Source: Stratiolaelaps scimitus
Taxonomy: Eukaryota; Arthropoda; Arachnida; Mesostigmata; Laelapidae
Assembly: GCA_019614645.1 (NCBI GenBank)
Contig: JABWDB010000002.1
Location: 14,855,501-14,919,500, forward strand
DNA: 64,000 nt
Direction of reading: 5' to 3'
Part shown: piece by piece, positions 38,940 to 50,950 of the stretch
Layout: the number at the start of each line of letters is the position of its first letter
Numbering within the stretch: position 1 is the first letter of the stretch
Notes under the pieces: generated by a model
Database searches by the model: none
What the model saw: only the letters and a program-made list of their open reading frames with translations
Told to the model about the DNA's origin: nothing
Translations under genes and position numbers: made by a program

Positions 38940-39326
38940 ATGATTAACATAAATGCTCCCCGAGGACTACGGCTGACCGAAACCGGGCAGGCGCTGCAAG
39001 CAGACGGACACTTGCTCTTCCACGGCCCGACGTTTTCCTCGTGCCATCCCTCGCCCTCACCGGATGAAGGCAGCGAGGACACCCCGCCGAGTCTGTTCGT
39101 CCACAAACGAATCACGGTTAGACAGCGTCGGCAGGCAACGCTCCTTCATAGTCATCAACAGCAGTCTCCCGGCATTCGCTCGCCACCACCCACCTTCCTG
39201 ACCCGTCATAGTGCTATGGGTGATTCACAACCTCGAGCAAATCATGAATGGAGCCGACGCTGGAAGTTGGCCACGCCGGATACCCTGGACATACTCCTGC
39301 TAGGTAACGGCTACGACAAAGCGTGA
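38940..39326 (+). CDS. Unassigned open reading frame, 128 codons
   Basis: ATG at 38940 (MININAPRGLRLTETG) opens a frame that extends upstream to 38739 without an ATG. The product is rich in Ser, Pro, Arg and Gln, with no domain, and reads as disordered. A donor-like GTAACG lies near its end. It sits in a GC-rich island where long chance frames are common, so it is weakly supported. Confidence 0.15.
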   Translation: MININAPRGLRLTETGQALQADGHLLFHGPTFSSCHPSPSPDEGSEDTPPSLFVHKRITVRQRRQATLLHSHQQQSPGIRSPPPTFLTRHSAMGDSQPRANHEWSRRWKLATPDTLDILLLGNGYDKA

Positions 39327-42300
39327 AGGACGAGCTGCCCAGGGGGGCCGGCGAAAAGCGTTGCGACCCGTACATATCGGGGAGGTGCTTGAGCGGCGAC
39401 AAGCAGTCCTTGCCACCCGGTTCAATATCCTTCGAGCAGTGTTAGTAAAAAGGACGAAATGTAGCTGCTTTGAAAGTTAGCTGCGAGACGAGACAAGCGC
39501 GTGTAATTCTTAGGGTGGCCACCTACGTACAGGGTATCAATTGCAGGCTATAAATCTATCGTCACTATTAATAGATTCGATTAGGTATTGTTACCATTAA
39601 TTATCAGATACATGCATAAGTTTGCATAAGCCGCTGTGAAACGTTTTAATTTTCTACCAGATACGAGTTGGTCGAATTACTTTGCTATGCTATGCTAATC
39701 AAAATAAACAAAGTTATCATACAAACGCCAACCAAACTGAAACGGCCACAGTATATACTATGGCATTTTACTGTTGTAATTACATACAATCATTATATAT
39801 AATAGATCAGCACCAGCAGAGTGTCAGTTCGTTCTCATCGATCCTTCCCTTACAACGGGAAAAGCACAGGGCAACGGAGGCAAAATGTCACCCACCACAA
39901 CAATTGCCCCCTCTTCCGCCTAGCCACCTAGTTAGCCAGTTAGCTCATATTATATTTTCTCTAGGTTTTCGGCAAGATGTGTGCCGCATAGAACTTGTGA
40001 AACTTCTCATAACCATTCTGCCGTCGCCGCACCCACTTGCCTATATAACGGTGGTCTGTCGCTTTTTCGCAGAATTGCTCGCGGACACACGCTTAATATC
40101 AGCGACGGCGGGTCGGCCAAGAGGTTCCCGGGCCATCGGCCAAGCAGCTAGCGAATGAAACGGGATACAAATTGCACGAGGGGTAGAATGGACAATGCGA
40201 TGGAGGTTGCCGAGGCGGCTGATATTATGTAACTCTCTCGTTCCGTTCTCTCTCTCTCTCTCTCCATTTGTCTCTGTTCAGCCTCCGGCTCCGCTACGAG
40301 TTCCTCCCTGGTCCGACGGACTAGGAACCACAATGACGACATTTAGCCACGCTGAAGGAGCTGGCAGGGACTAGTCTGGATAAATGATTCGGATTACAAA
40401 GAGGAGGCGGAAGAAATCCCCGTACCAATCTGTGGGTTGGTCGGTTGGCAGGTCGGTCAGCCAGCTTGTCTGTCAGTCAGAGAGTAGTATCAGAAGTGGT
40501 TCTGAAGTTTGCCGGTGCTGATCTTAACCAGGTCGGCGAGAACCACACAAATTTTTGGGCAACACCAACAAGGCACATCACATCCAAACGGGTTTCGTGT
40601 TGGCAAAATTCCTTATCATTTTTTTAATCTGTCCTTCAATGTTGTGCCTTTATCTGTAGACGAACATTCAACACGATGATGACAAAATTCATTGTTGACA
40701 CAACGACATCGTTAGGGTCGTATCGCGATTAATAACACCAGCCACCACTATCAGGTACTTGGCGAAGAGCAAATGCTAAATGTGAGGCAAGCGTATGATA
40801 TGAACATACCTCAAATATATGAAATATCTCATATCTGGCTTGCTCATCGGTCAGTGGTGGTTCCTTTGCATAAGAGCATAGATCATTGACGTATACGACT
40901 ATTTTCACTACTTCAGAAAGGTCCTACATCTGCTATACATATGGATATAGATTAGATCTATAACATTTGAGCGCACCCACACGCACGGTGTCAAAAGTAT
41001 CCATCTATGCTTGTTCATCATCCTCCTCCTCCTTGACCATACACATTGGTACGTTCACTGCAGCGGGGATTCGTGCCGTGTCGACGCCTCTCGCCACGAG
41101 GTCTCGTGTAGTTTGTGTGGTATACTACGATTTTCTTCGCAAGGCGAGCACGATGACGGGCACGTGTCGACAGACAAGTGCTACTTTAACTACTCAGGTC
41201 TATCTCTCCCGCTCTCTTCGTTCCCCTCACAGACTGTCGACCTCTCTAACTACGACGCTATTCAGCGCTCATCTCCCGCTCTAATAAGATGAATGGCTGT
41301 GGAAAAGAGCTCTCCACACATGAAGACGCCTGGGAGCCAGACCGCCCGATGTTTCTGCTGCTGCTGCTGCTATACTATACGACATATATCAGCAACAAGT
41401 TCAACACATCTTTGAGGCGGCGATGCACTCAGAGGCGGATGTGTTGCTCAACGCGACTCATACTCGGTACGAGGCGGGTTGAGCAGCTCGCGCATCGCCC
41501 ATTAAGCAAGTGCTGGCTGTGGGCACTGACGCAAGTCGCATACGCGTGAGGATGAGTCCGTCCGACTACGTAGATTGAGATGGGTGTAGGGGGTAGGATG
41601 GTAGTGGTGGTCGCGGTGGCGGGCGCTGCAGCGCCTGTGGTGGCTTGTTTGGATGCTAGCCAAGGCCATCTCGTGAGAAAACGACCATGGTGGTAATAAC
41701 AGATGACAGCCGCCGTACATTGCGGCGAGCGGGTGGTCGCACGGTTGGGAACAACGTACAAAACGCCCGCGCCTTCCACGTTACGACCGAGCATCTGAGG
41801 CGTCCTGACGATGTGTGGGACTAAATTTTCGAGCTTACTCTGCGACAAGGATGCATTTATAATTCATAAAGTGCACTTCGAGCGGACGAATGTCTCATTG
41901 ACATTGCTTCGGCCACCATATATGCATCTGTGTTACGTTATGCAAGGGTTAAATATCAATAGATGTCGATTTGAGTGAGATTTCTGAGCGGACTATTGGA
42001 AAGTTGCAGCCGCTTCCATCCACCATCTAGGGGTAGCAAAAGAAAGTAAAGAAAAAAAAACGCTTGTGCATCGACCGCTATCCATCCCTGATTCGGGATG
42101 GTAATGCCCCATTTTTCGGCGTCAGCGAGCCGAAATACGCGAGCGCGCGTTGTATAGCAATGCCCCGTGTAAGTCATCAGGTGATAGTGATGTGCAAAAA
42201 CACGTGTCCACACTCTGCGAGTAAGTCACGAAGCTTTCTCTTGAGAAAACAACATACTTCCATCTATCTCACATGCTATGAATGGGTTATTACCGAAGGT

Positions 42301-42650
42301 AGGCTTCGTATTTCAGGCAGACAGCGGGAGAAACACATCGGAACAGTGTTTTTTGTCCATTATTGATGCAAATGACGTAGTGACAAGTATTTAAAATGGT
42401 AACAGTGAGTGACAAACGTGACAAGTAGTGCCGAGTTGTTTAGTCCAACTAATCACTTGTCAATAGTCTTGAGAATTAATTTTCCCATCGTGCTCTGGCT
42501 ATTCTGTGACGGTTGCGACATTAACTTGATTGAATTATCCCGGTAGAAGTCTACCAAGCATTAATGAAGATTAATCACAGTGACAAGAATAGCTCCCGTA
42601 CTAGGGTAGAGAAGTGGCTTTGCAGAAATTAGCTGCGGTGCAATATCAAT

Positions 42651-42653
<3 letters not shown>

Positions 42654-42687
<34 letters not shown>
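42654..42687. repeat. (TG)n microsatellite
   Basis: 34 bp of alternating G/T. Confidence 0.95.
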
Positions 42688-42861
42688 ATATATGTGTGTC
42701 AGTCGTCCGAATGATACACCTTCCTTGCTTGGCCCGTTCTGTCAGGTCCCTGTTTCGTTACTAAGTCAAGACTAAGTACTCGCGACAAAAGACTACCCGC
42801 ACTATTTGTGAGTCTAGCTGGGTTTAGTAGTTGAGGGTGCAGGTTACCCGTTGTTAATCTT

Positions 42862-43134
42862 TCACATCAATAAGTTCTCACTTTCAGGTTTCATTCTTAG
42901 CTGTAGAAGTGCTGCCTGTACAGCCTCTCTGACAATGCCAACCACCGTCCTGGCTTTTTTTTCGGATGATACGTATTTTTGGTAGAGAACGACATTGTCT
43001 TCAAACTCACCGACGCCACCCGAGTGGTTCCAATTTCTATCGAAGGTGGGCTGGATCAGTACCATGCCCCAAGCGATCTCTAATCTAATCGAACGGATGC
43101 CACGCATACGAGATACCGCTAAGTGATTCCTCAC
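42862..43134 (-). CDS. Unassigned open reading frame, 90 codons
   Basis: A minus-strand frame of normal amino-acid composition (segments IRLEIAWGMVLIQ and VVGIVREAVQAALLQ) in ordinary-composition DNA. It contains a donor-like GTGAGT in the middle (GGCGTCG|GTGAGT). No motif is recognised. It could be part of a decayed mobile element, an exon or chance. Confidence 0.15.
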   Translation of the reverse strand: MRNHLAVSRMRGIRSIRLEIAWGMVLIQPTFDRNWNHSGGVGEFEDNVVLYQKYVSSEKKARTVVGIVREAVQAALLQLRMKPESENLLM

Positions 43135-43689
43135 GCGTAAACGCGAGCTGTTGTGAGCACGCTTGATAACACTTGTTTAGCCGCCCGGTAAGTGTTATGG
43201 ATCATGTCAACATCGAGTTGATCAAGCCAAACGCGACCAAGTAATCTTTTTAAGTTTTGTCACCTTCACCAGGTAATTAACAAGCAAAACAACTCCCCCC
43301 TGATGAGCTGCTGCTGCTGTTGCTACCGCTGCCGTTCACAAGCAACCGATCTTAGATTTAGGAGATGCTTGAAGTCGGGAGGACTCTGCGTCATAAAATT
43401 TCCCCTTAATTCGATTCGAGTGTAAAGGAATCTTCTAATTTTCAGAGCCCACCACGCGAACAACCGAACAGGCTGTGCTTCCCTCGGTGCCTGGCGTTAA
43501 GGCCAACGCTCGACGCCCTGCAAAATAGTATAATATCAATATATGCTGCGTTTGGACCTATCAGGTCCCCTGTGCATGTTGCACTGTTTGCAAATAACGA
43601 GAAAACGCATCGAGTACTCTCGGCGACGACAGCCTCCACATGCCTAAGGCCTCGGAGGTGAGGGCCTGCGCCCAAGGGCTCAGCGGAGG

Positions 43690-43850
43690 TAAAAACTCAA
43701 TAAAATTCGCTCTAGGATCAAATTAAAACGAAACAAAGTAAATAAAATTAGAACAACTTAAATTTGAATTAAATACATTAAAATAAAAAGAGATTAAATT
43801 GAAATTCAAGTGAAATTAAATTAGAAATAAATTCGATTTAAATTAATCAA
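43690..43850. repeat. Degenerate A-rich minisatellite
   Basis: About 160 bp dominated by irregular repeats of AAATTAAATT-like units with occasional G. Confidence 0.6.
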
Positions 43851-44092
43851 AGGAAGCACACTATTTCTATTAGTCGTTGCAATTACACTACAAAATCGAG
43901 GGCACGCTCGGTGAGTGTTCGCCCAATGGGATCCTCCCCAGGTCGGCCGCTTCGGTCCCTCGAAGCGTGGCGTTGCTTGCAAAAGCAACACACGTTCCGA
44001 GTTAACTTGTCGCCACTGCTACCAGCGCACTTCGATGCTCAGTTCTCACTTTGTGATGTGTTTAGCCACTTTTTTTTTTGCGCTAAGTTTGC

Positions 44093-44149
44093 AATGGACC
44101 CCCGCCCACCCTACATGGCTGATGTAGGATGGGCGGGTGGGGGTCCATT
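44093..44149. repeat. Imperfect inverted repeat
   Basis: Arms AATGGACCCCCGCCCACC... and ...GGTGGGGGTCCATT pair around a GGCTG loop, with one mismatch and a four-base bulge in the right arm. Confidence 0.8.
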
Positions 44150-47026
44150 CCTCTGCGGCAGACCGCGTAATCAGGTTAGCACCGTTGGTTTTCGGGATGA
44201 GCAAAGCTTCGTTTGCCAGCCTCGTTGAACCCGCCAGCAGCAGCCGCCGCCGCCGCAGCAGTAGCAGTGTACCCACAACGTGAACCTTACGCTCAATGGC
44301 GTACAAAGGGTGGGAAGTACCCGGGCGTATCTGACGCAACAGCGTGGATGAGCGTGAGTGAGCGGCATGGGTCGATTTTAAGCAAACCAGAGCAGCAAAC
44401 AGAACTCGGTGGGGAAGGTACGGTGGCCAACGGACCAACGGACACAAAACATACTGTGGCTGTGCGTGAGTGTGCGCGTGTGTACGTTCGGAAATTACGA
44501 AAGTTGAATAAAACACTACGATTAGCAGAAGCAGTTGCATGCATTTGACGTATACCGTGGAAAGGATCGACATCTTGGACCAACTTGGGGAGGATCCCCG
44601 GTGGTAAAATCCTCGCCTGATAATCGCTACACATCGTCTATCGATATACAAATTTCGGGGCGACGCGCATCTTCTGTCTATACTTTCATGTGGCTTAGAG
44701 AGACATAAGTCCGCCATTTCTTTGTAGGCTAAATGGTAGACTATGGCATTAGACTGATATTACTTACGAGTGTCACGCAGTACAGGTCTGCGTCCAGGTG
44801 CACTTGCTCATGGACGTGTATTTATAATATAATATCTCCATAGTCAATGCGCCATTTCATACGAATCTCAGTAAGATAACAAAACAGGAGACGTACATAA
44901 ACCATTGGACAGTTTGTGCCATGACGGTGCCTTCTTCGTTGCGTCGATCGATGTTGGTTACTTGGAAATCAAGAGTCTATCTATCGTTTGCTCCCCTCGC
45001 TCGGAGTTCAGCGAACCCGACAACTTTGTTAAGCTTTCGATGAGCTAGTGTAGGATAGATCGGCTAAAGTCGGCATCCGCATTGAAGTTGCTGATCTCCA
45101 CGGTCATCAAGGCACTTGTGTGAATTATTAACCATCGAAGCCCGAATTCGGTCTATGATCAACATTCAGTGGTGTTCTCTCGAGTTCGCTTCGAAAAGAG
45201 GCCAGGAGAACGTCCAGTCCTGAGCTCTTATTATGGGCACTACCATTGAGAAAAACTGACCCGTTGAGTATTGGCTAAGATGCAGGGGCACTTTCACTGC
45301 GCTTGGTCCCCACACACACACGCACATATATATATAAATATATATAGTCTGGGTGGAATATTCCCTGTTAACCATACAATGTTATTATACTAGTTGGTCA
45401 AAACATGTCACTCTCAAACTACCAGGCAACTGAACGACATTGTATATGCCAAAGGAGAAATATGAAAATTAGGATTTTTTTGGGCGGGAGTTCAGCAGGG
45501 AGCCAGCCAAATGTTCGCCTTTCGGAAGAGATATAATATCTTTCAGGTTGACTGCAATCGGAGTAATTGTGGATTTGAACCAGAAAAGCCTACGAGTTCA
45601 AGCTCTCGACTGGATGCTCATCTAAAAACGACAGTGGCTCTACTTTTGACAAATAATGGACCTGTTCGGTTTTACCAATAAAGGTCAGCCTTGTAAGCCT
45701 ATCTCAGCCTTATCAGCCTCCGTATATATATATATTGTATATATTAGCTCGCTCAAGGCATCGAGGAGTAAAAAGCCCCGTGGTAACAACGTTCGAATAT
45801 TTCCCCGACTCTAACTCGCGATTAGATGCAGACAACCCAACAACAAAACACATACACACGAGACACATACACAGGGGGCCGTCGACATCGACAACCGTTG
45901 AGGTCCAATGAATATTTAGTAGCGGGCTCTTCAGAGCACCGAGCGCTGCTCGTCGCCGAGTTCAGGAATTCACGGAGCGGACTCAAGGAATGCGATCGAA
46001 AATGCTGCCCAACGTAGTTTGTCTCCGATACACCCTGCCCCCGGAGACGATGCACTAGTTTCTATTGAAGCAATTTTCTCACTTTACGAAGTGGCAGCAA
46101 AAGAAAAAACCAGCCACTCCCGTCCACTCGTCTCCATATAATGGAAACTGCTGTTTCGACACGTCGTCAGGGCGCGTGGGCCGCCTTAATTGCTACATTG
46201 TATCGTCGCGAGGGGAGTGGCGCCGTTTCATTACCGTTATGCACTACGGAACGCAAGTTTGTAGTGAGGTTACGAGCCAGTAGAAAACGCGTGCATTTTT
46301 GCGACCAGCTTGACGCGTGTCGCCGTATTTTCGCCGTTGGCCTCCGGGTTGTCGACTGAGACACCGAGTACTATACTAGATGCTATCTTGAATAGAGGTA
46401 GTAATTAGTCTATTAATTAATCGGGAGGACATTCGTGCTGATTATGAGCCATTGCCGATTCCGATGTGTGTTCTCGGTGACCTGTTATAGCCGTATGCCC
46501 TAAGCGAATCGGCACGTGACACCGTCGGTCGCGTACACACCGAGAAATAAACGGCTGGCCGTATTCGGGTTGAAAGTTGCTGAGAACGATTGACGGCTGA
46601 CGTGGGGGGAGCCACGCGCGGAAGTAATTTAACTGAGTCGCGGAAGGTTATTCACGATTCACTGTAGGCGGCTATACAGTTAAATCTAAATAGGTGGTAA
46701 ATAGGCCTGATATGCATGCACGTCGATAAGTGCATCTGGAATAAATATATTTGAAGGATTCCAAATTTGACTCCGAGTGAGCGTGTCGTCCAATGAAATG
46801 CGCTTGAACGCACATGAGGATAATTGCCAATATGCTATTTCACTAGCTGCACCTATTATTGTTTAGCAATAATATGGTTGTGCATCTCTGCCTAACGAGT
46901 AGACGGCGATGAGCTGTCCGTAATCTGTGAGTGGTTACATCTGTGATGTTCAGGGCAATTTTGGGAAATTCGCTGTATATACGCGTGAGCGCGTCATATG
47001 TATATATGTGTGCACCTCGGAAGGGA

Positions 47027-47130
47027 CATTGCATTTAAAGGGGTACGTCTTATGAAGCAATTCTGAATGCAGTTACACCGCGAACGTTACATGTTGGCTT
47101 GGAGTCAGCCAAAAAATTGACTTTTTAGTT
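47027..47130. repeat. Dispersed repeat B, copy 2
   Basis: Same order of blocks as 13564-13665 (CATTGCATTT, CGTCTTATGAAGCAAT, AAAAAATTGACTTTTTAGT). A + strand frame of about 72 codons (47135-47350) follows directly, containing INDLKQVQRFPGARSLDLYPKK. It may be part of the same element but is not recognised. Confidence 0.5.
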
Positions 47131-50100
47131 AGAGCAAAACACCGAGAACTGCTGCAGCTCTATCGAAGTCAAAGTACAGGCGAATTCGTACCATCGTTGT
47201 CACCATCCATGCCATCATTAATTACTACGGAGCCCCCATAAACGACCTAAAACAAGTACAAAGATTCCCTGGCGCACGATCACTTGACCTTTATCCTAAG
47301 AAAGGAATAGCACTAATGGTCACCAGAGAGATTACAATAACCTCACCAATTTGAAGATAAGGATGAAGCAGATCATGCATACATCCAACTATTTAAAAAG
47401 TTAAAAGCAACTGTTCCCAACTTCCGGACACATATATCTACAAGCCGCGTCTATCGAATATGTTGTCCAGTAGACAACAAGAGTAGGCAATATTTCAGTA
47501 GATAACAGTGTACCCCAGCGTGAACAGCAGGCTACACATCCATTAAAAGTATTAGTTAGGGCTTAGAAAGGACAACCCACGCTAAGGTAAACAACTTAGG
47601 TCTTTCGGATTGTCCATCGCAACTGACGTCAACTCAGGAGAACTCAGGAGTGTCACACAGTAGTGGCCCCTACGGTGTGAGATACTTCTTTAGCACTAAT
47701 GAAGGACCATCCAGAACAAACATGACAAGGCCTCCACCTCCAGATACGCGCACAAACACACACACGCCCATTCTACAGAGTGGTCGCTCACAACCGTACA
47801 CTCTACTATATATAACAAGTAGTGACTTGTTCGTTGGGGGCTTTCTCTCTAACGAGCCGGGCGAACTTCCACGATAGTGGACGCTGAGCTGGCGTTCGCA
47901 ATCGCTACGAGCCTAGCGATTTACTGCGGTTTGGGTCGGCGACAAAAAACACCGCCTCGAAGTGACCGGCCGACCTAAAACAGAGAGGGGATACAGTGAG
48001 AAAAGCAAAAAAACCGCCGAAGTTTGTAAACAGTTTGTTTTCCGCCTCGGCTACCGACACCTTGCTGGTCCTAACAGAGAGACGGGGCGTGGGACATAAT
48101 AAGTTTTGTGGCCGCAGGGACGTGCACGGTGATGCAGCCAAGAAACGTGTGTATCGTTACGGACGGAAGCAAATCCGGCTTCGTGCTACACAGGCCCATA
48201 ACTCAGGCGAAAGCTCAGGGGCATACGGACGTACCCACCCACCGTGGGGGTACAACGGCCAAGTGAAGAGGTTGTTCGGCGAAATTGAACACTCATCAGA
48301 ATGAGAACTGAACTACAACTGAACACTTGGAAAGCTGTGTTTAGTATAATTCATACAGTTCGTGATGGTACGCACAAAATTTGACTCACCTGGTGTAGTT
48401 TTTCTGCCGAGACAAGCGAAACAGTGAAACGAATATTTCCGAGCCGAATATGTTCGCCTCTGCTTGACACACAATTCAAGCAGAGTATCCGGCAACGCAT
48501 GAAATGGAATTTACGAACGTGATCCTGATGCAAAATTCAGTGTTGCAAACATGCATTGAGCGTTCTCAACGTATTAATAGCTTTGTTAACCACAACTTTG
48601 TTAATTGCACTTCGTCATGCAATCCACGCCACCTTGTTTCCTGAGGACGACAAGGTTTAAGCCAGTTAGCGCAGGTCTCATAGTGGTTATGGATTGGTCA
48701 GATATTCTATACATATTTATCATGCGGGACTACTCGCTTCTTGCCAGTTCCGAAAAGGCCCCCGCATGCAATCTACACGGCTTGGAAATTCGGCGACTGA
48801 GACGCTAGTTCGCATTGGACTACCTATGACATCGCTGTCCACCACACAAATATAGCTAATCGGAGAACATGGCCCTATTTGAGTGTTCGACACAAATTTT
48901 TGCCTCAAACCTCTTTCTCAAATAATGACTAAGGGTTGCAGTAGTACATCCGATTGAATTTGGCTTACAAATTTTCGTTTTTCACCTCGACTCTGGCCGG
49001 GTCAGTATTTGTCGAGGTTAGAAAAGAAAGTGATCAATGCATCGTGAGGAGGTCGGAATACTAATTTCACCGTGTATTAATAACCTCGAAAACAAGTATT
49101 CCCCAAATAGTCTCTGCCTGCCACAACGGCGTCCATCTCGAGCTTTCGTCGAACAGATGATGATCCGAGTCGCACGACGTCATTTTTAGAGATACGGAGT
49201 AACCGATGCAAGTTATAATCGCTAGTTCTGTCTCTGACCTGCGATTAAACGAAGCTAGATCATTATTTTCGTTTTGCATACAAGGGGCGAGTCCACACGA
49301 AAGCGACCAAAGTAGACGTATGTTGTTCCTCTGCACCTTTTGATCACGGGCTGTACCTCGTTAATGCGGGCACGGTGGAAGGTCTGAACGATGGAAGGCT
49401 TCCCCTCCGGCAAAGTAAAATCTCAGAAAATTGCCAGCTAGATTAGATCGAAAGTGATCAACGTACAGAGGGTCTTGACCAACTCGTATTTATCCAAATA
49501 ACAGAAAATATATAATACGAACACACGGGGTACACTCACTCGTAGCTTATGCCGTGATTATAAGGCACGTCGCAATTCTTCAGAGTGGGGAGTATCCACA
49601 TGACTGCAACTTTTTTTTGCGTTTTGATTTGCGCACTCAGACTGCAATATCGGCTAAATTGTGTGAAGAGGATGATAGAGAGGGAGAGAAAGAATCTGAG
49701 AAGATCACATCGAAAATTACCCTCTTGGCACTTCGTTGAGATTTGAGGGCACTCATTAGTGCTGTCGCGTATGCCGTATCCACCAGTACTATTAGGGATG
49801 ATGGAAGATCGCCGTTAGCCAATTCATTGTGTAGCTAATTCTACGCAAATGTAAGCACTTACCAGATCAACTAGAGTAGGCCCAGAGGAATTGGCTAAGC
49901 CTTTAGATGATCGAGGTCGCAGATCCACTCACTCAAGGAGGTTGTGATGACCGTTGTATAGCACATCCACAAACTGATTGAGCAAGTCAACATAGCTGAC
50001 CTTTGTTCTCAGCAACAGAGTCCAATCCGCTGCATCGTGGCAGGACGCCGGGATGTCGCTGGCTCCCCCGAGGTGGAATAGATGATACCTATTCGTATGA

Positions 50101-50413
50101 ACCCGTGCTCCCGATCGGTGAACATGATCAAGGTGGACGACCCATATATACTCTGTCTGTGTTAGCCGGAAAGAGTGCAAACTTGCATGTCAATACCAAG
50201 AGGTCTCACTTGGACGATAAACATGCAAGGCTAAGGGCTAGGTTGCGCAACAGTGTTGCATGCAAATTTACAAGCAGCATTCATAGTCGTTTGTCGTACA
50301 GGCGTGCCGGATAATCGTATTCAGCACAGCGATCCGTATGTTCATCTATATGTATATATATATATATGTAATGTCTCTCAATAGATTTTCAATATGTATA
50401 TATTTATGGGGTC

Positions 50414-50545
50414 AAAAGTAGGCTTACAGTAAGGTAAGGCGTAATTTAACCTTTTAATAGGCTGAGAAAGAATCTGAAGAACAATTGAAACGGATGCTGC
50501 TTTATCTGTGAGTCCACCTTTTTTCTAACTGTAAATTTGCTCTTT
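50414..50545. repeat. Dispersed repeat C, copy 1
   Basis: AAAGTAGGCTTACAGTAAGGTAAG, AAACGGATGCT and CTGTAAATTT (each block approximate) occur in the same order at 53187-53340. Confidence 0.5.
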
Positions 50546-50747
50546 TCATAACATATGCCTAATTCAGTCCAAGCCTAGTTTTCGACACCTCCCACTATGT
50601 CTGTATATACATATTGTTAATCATCTCATTATATGTTACACGGATGCTGCTGGCATATATAGTGGATTTCCTTAACTTCGCCTACCTCATGCGTTGGCGA
50701 GATTCGAGATCCCGTGTGATAACTAACGCGCGAAAATATGTACGCGA

Positions 50748-50778
50748 TCTATATATCTACCTATATAAATAAATATAT

Positions 50779-50812
<34 letters not shown>

Positions 50813-50813
50813 T
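50748..50813. repeat. (AT)n/(AAAT) microsatellite
   Basis: AT runs interrupted by AAAT; another AT run follows at about 50901-50921. Confidence 0.9.
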
Positions 50814-50950
50814 TGTGTGTGATTGGTATAGACACGACGTCGCTTAGCGCCGTTGGTCGACATACACCAACATTAATTAATAACGAACAGAGCGAGGACG
50901 ATATATATATATATATATATACGGTTGAAGAGTGGGCCAACGACTCCAAT

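Larger units (their letters stand above)
34831..41850. other. GC-rich islands with CAG and GA runs; no supported gene
   Basis: GC-rich islands at about 34830-36300, 37880-39460 and 40960-41850 have CAG/AGC runs. The interval also contains the long (GA)n tract, a SINE and an (AT)n tract. Overlapping frames on both strands give Ser/Leu, Arg/Glu or Tyr/Ile repeats and are composition artefacts. Confidence 0.4.
41851..50950. other. Mixed DNA with dispersed repeats; no supported gene
   Basis: It holds a (TG)n tract, an A-rich minisatellite (43690-43850), an imperfect hairpin (44093-44149), repeat B copy 2 (47027), repeat C copy 1 (50414) and GC-richer patches at about 43900-44550, 45830-46360 and 47640-48300. 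The 223-codon minus frame 44046-44717 has no domain. Confidence 0.4.

Noticed and set aside
44046..44717. Longest single frame of the window (223 codons, minus strand)
   Set aside because: No domain, mixed low-complexity segments, and it runs through a hairpin and CAG-rich DNA; long chance frames are expected at this GC content.
44726..44800. Second tRNA-like stretch (GGCTAAATGGTAGAC then GGTCTGCGTCC)
   Set aside because: Box B has three mismatches and no cloverleaf can be drawn; no shared body with the SINE family.
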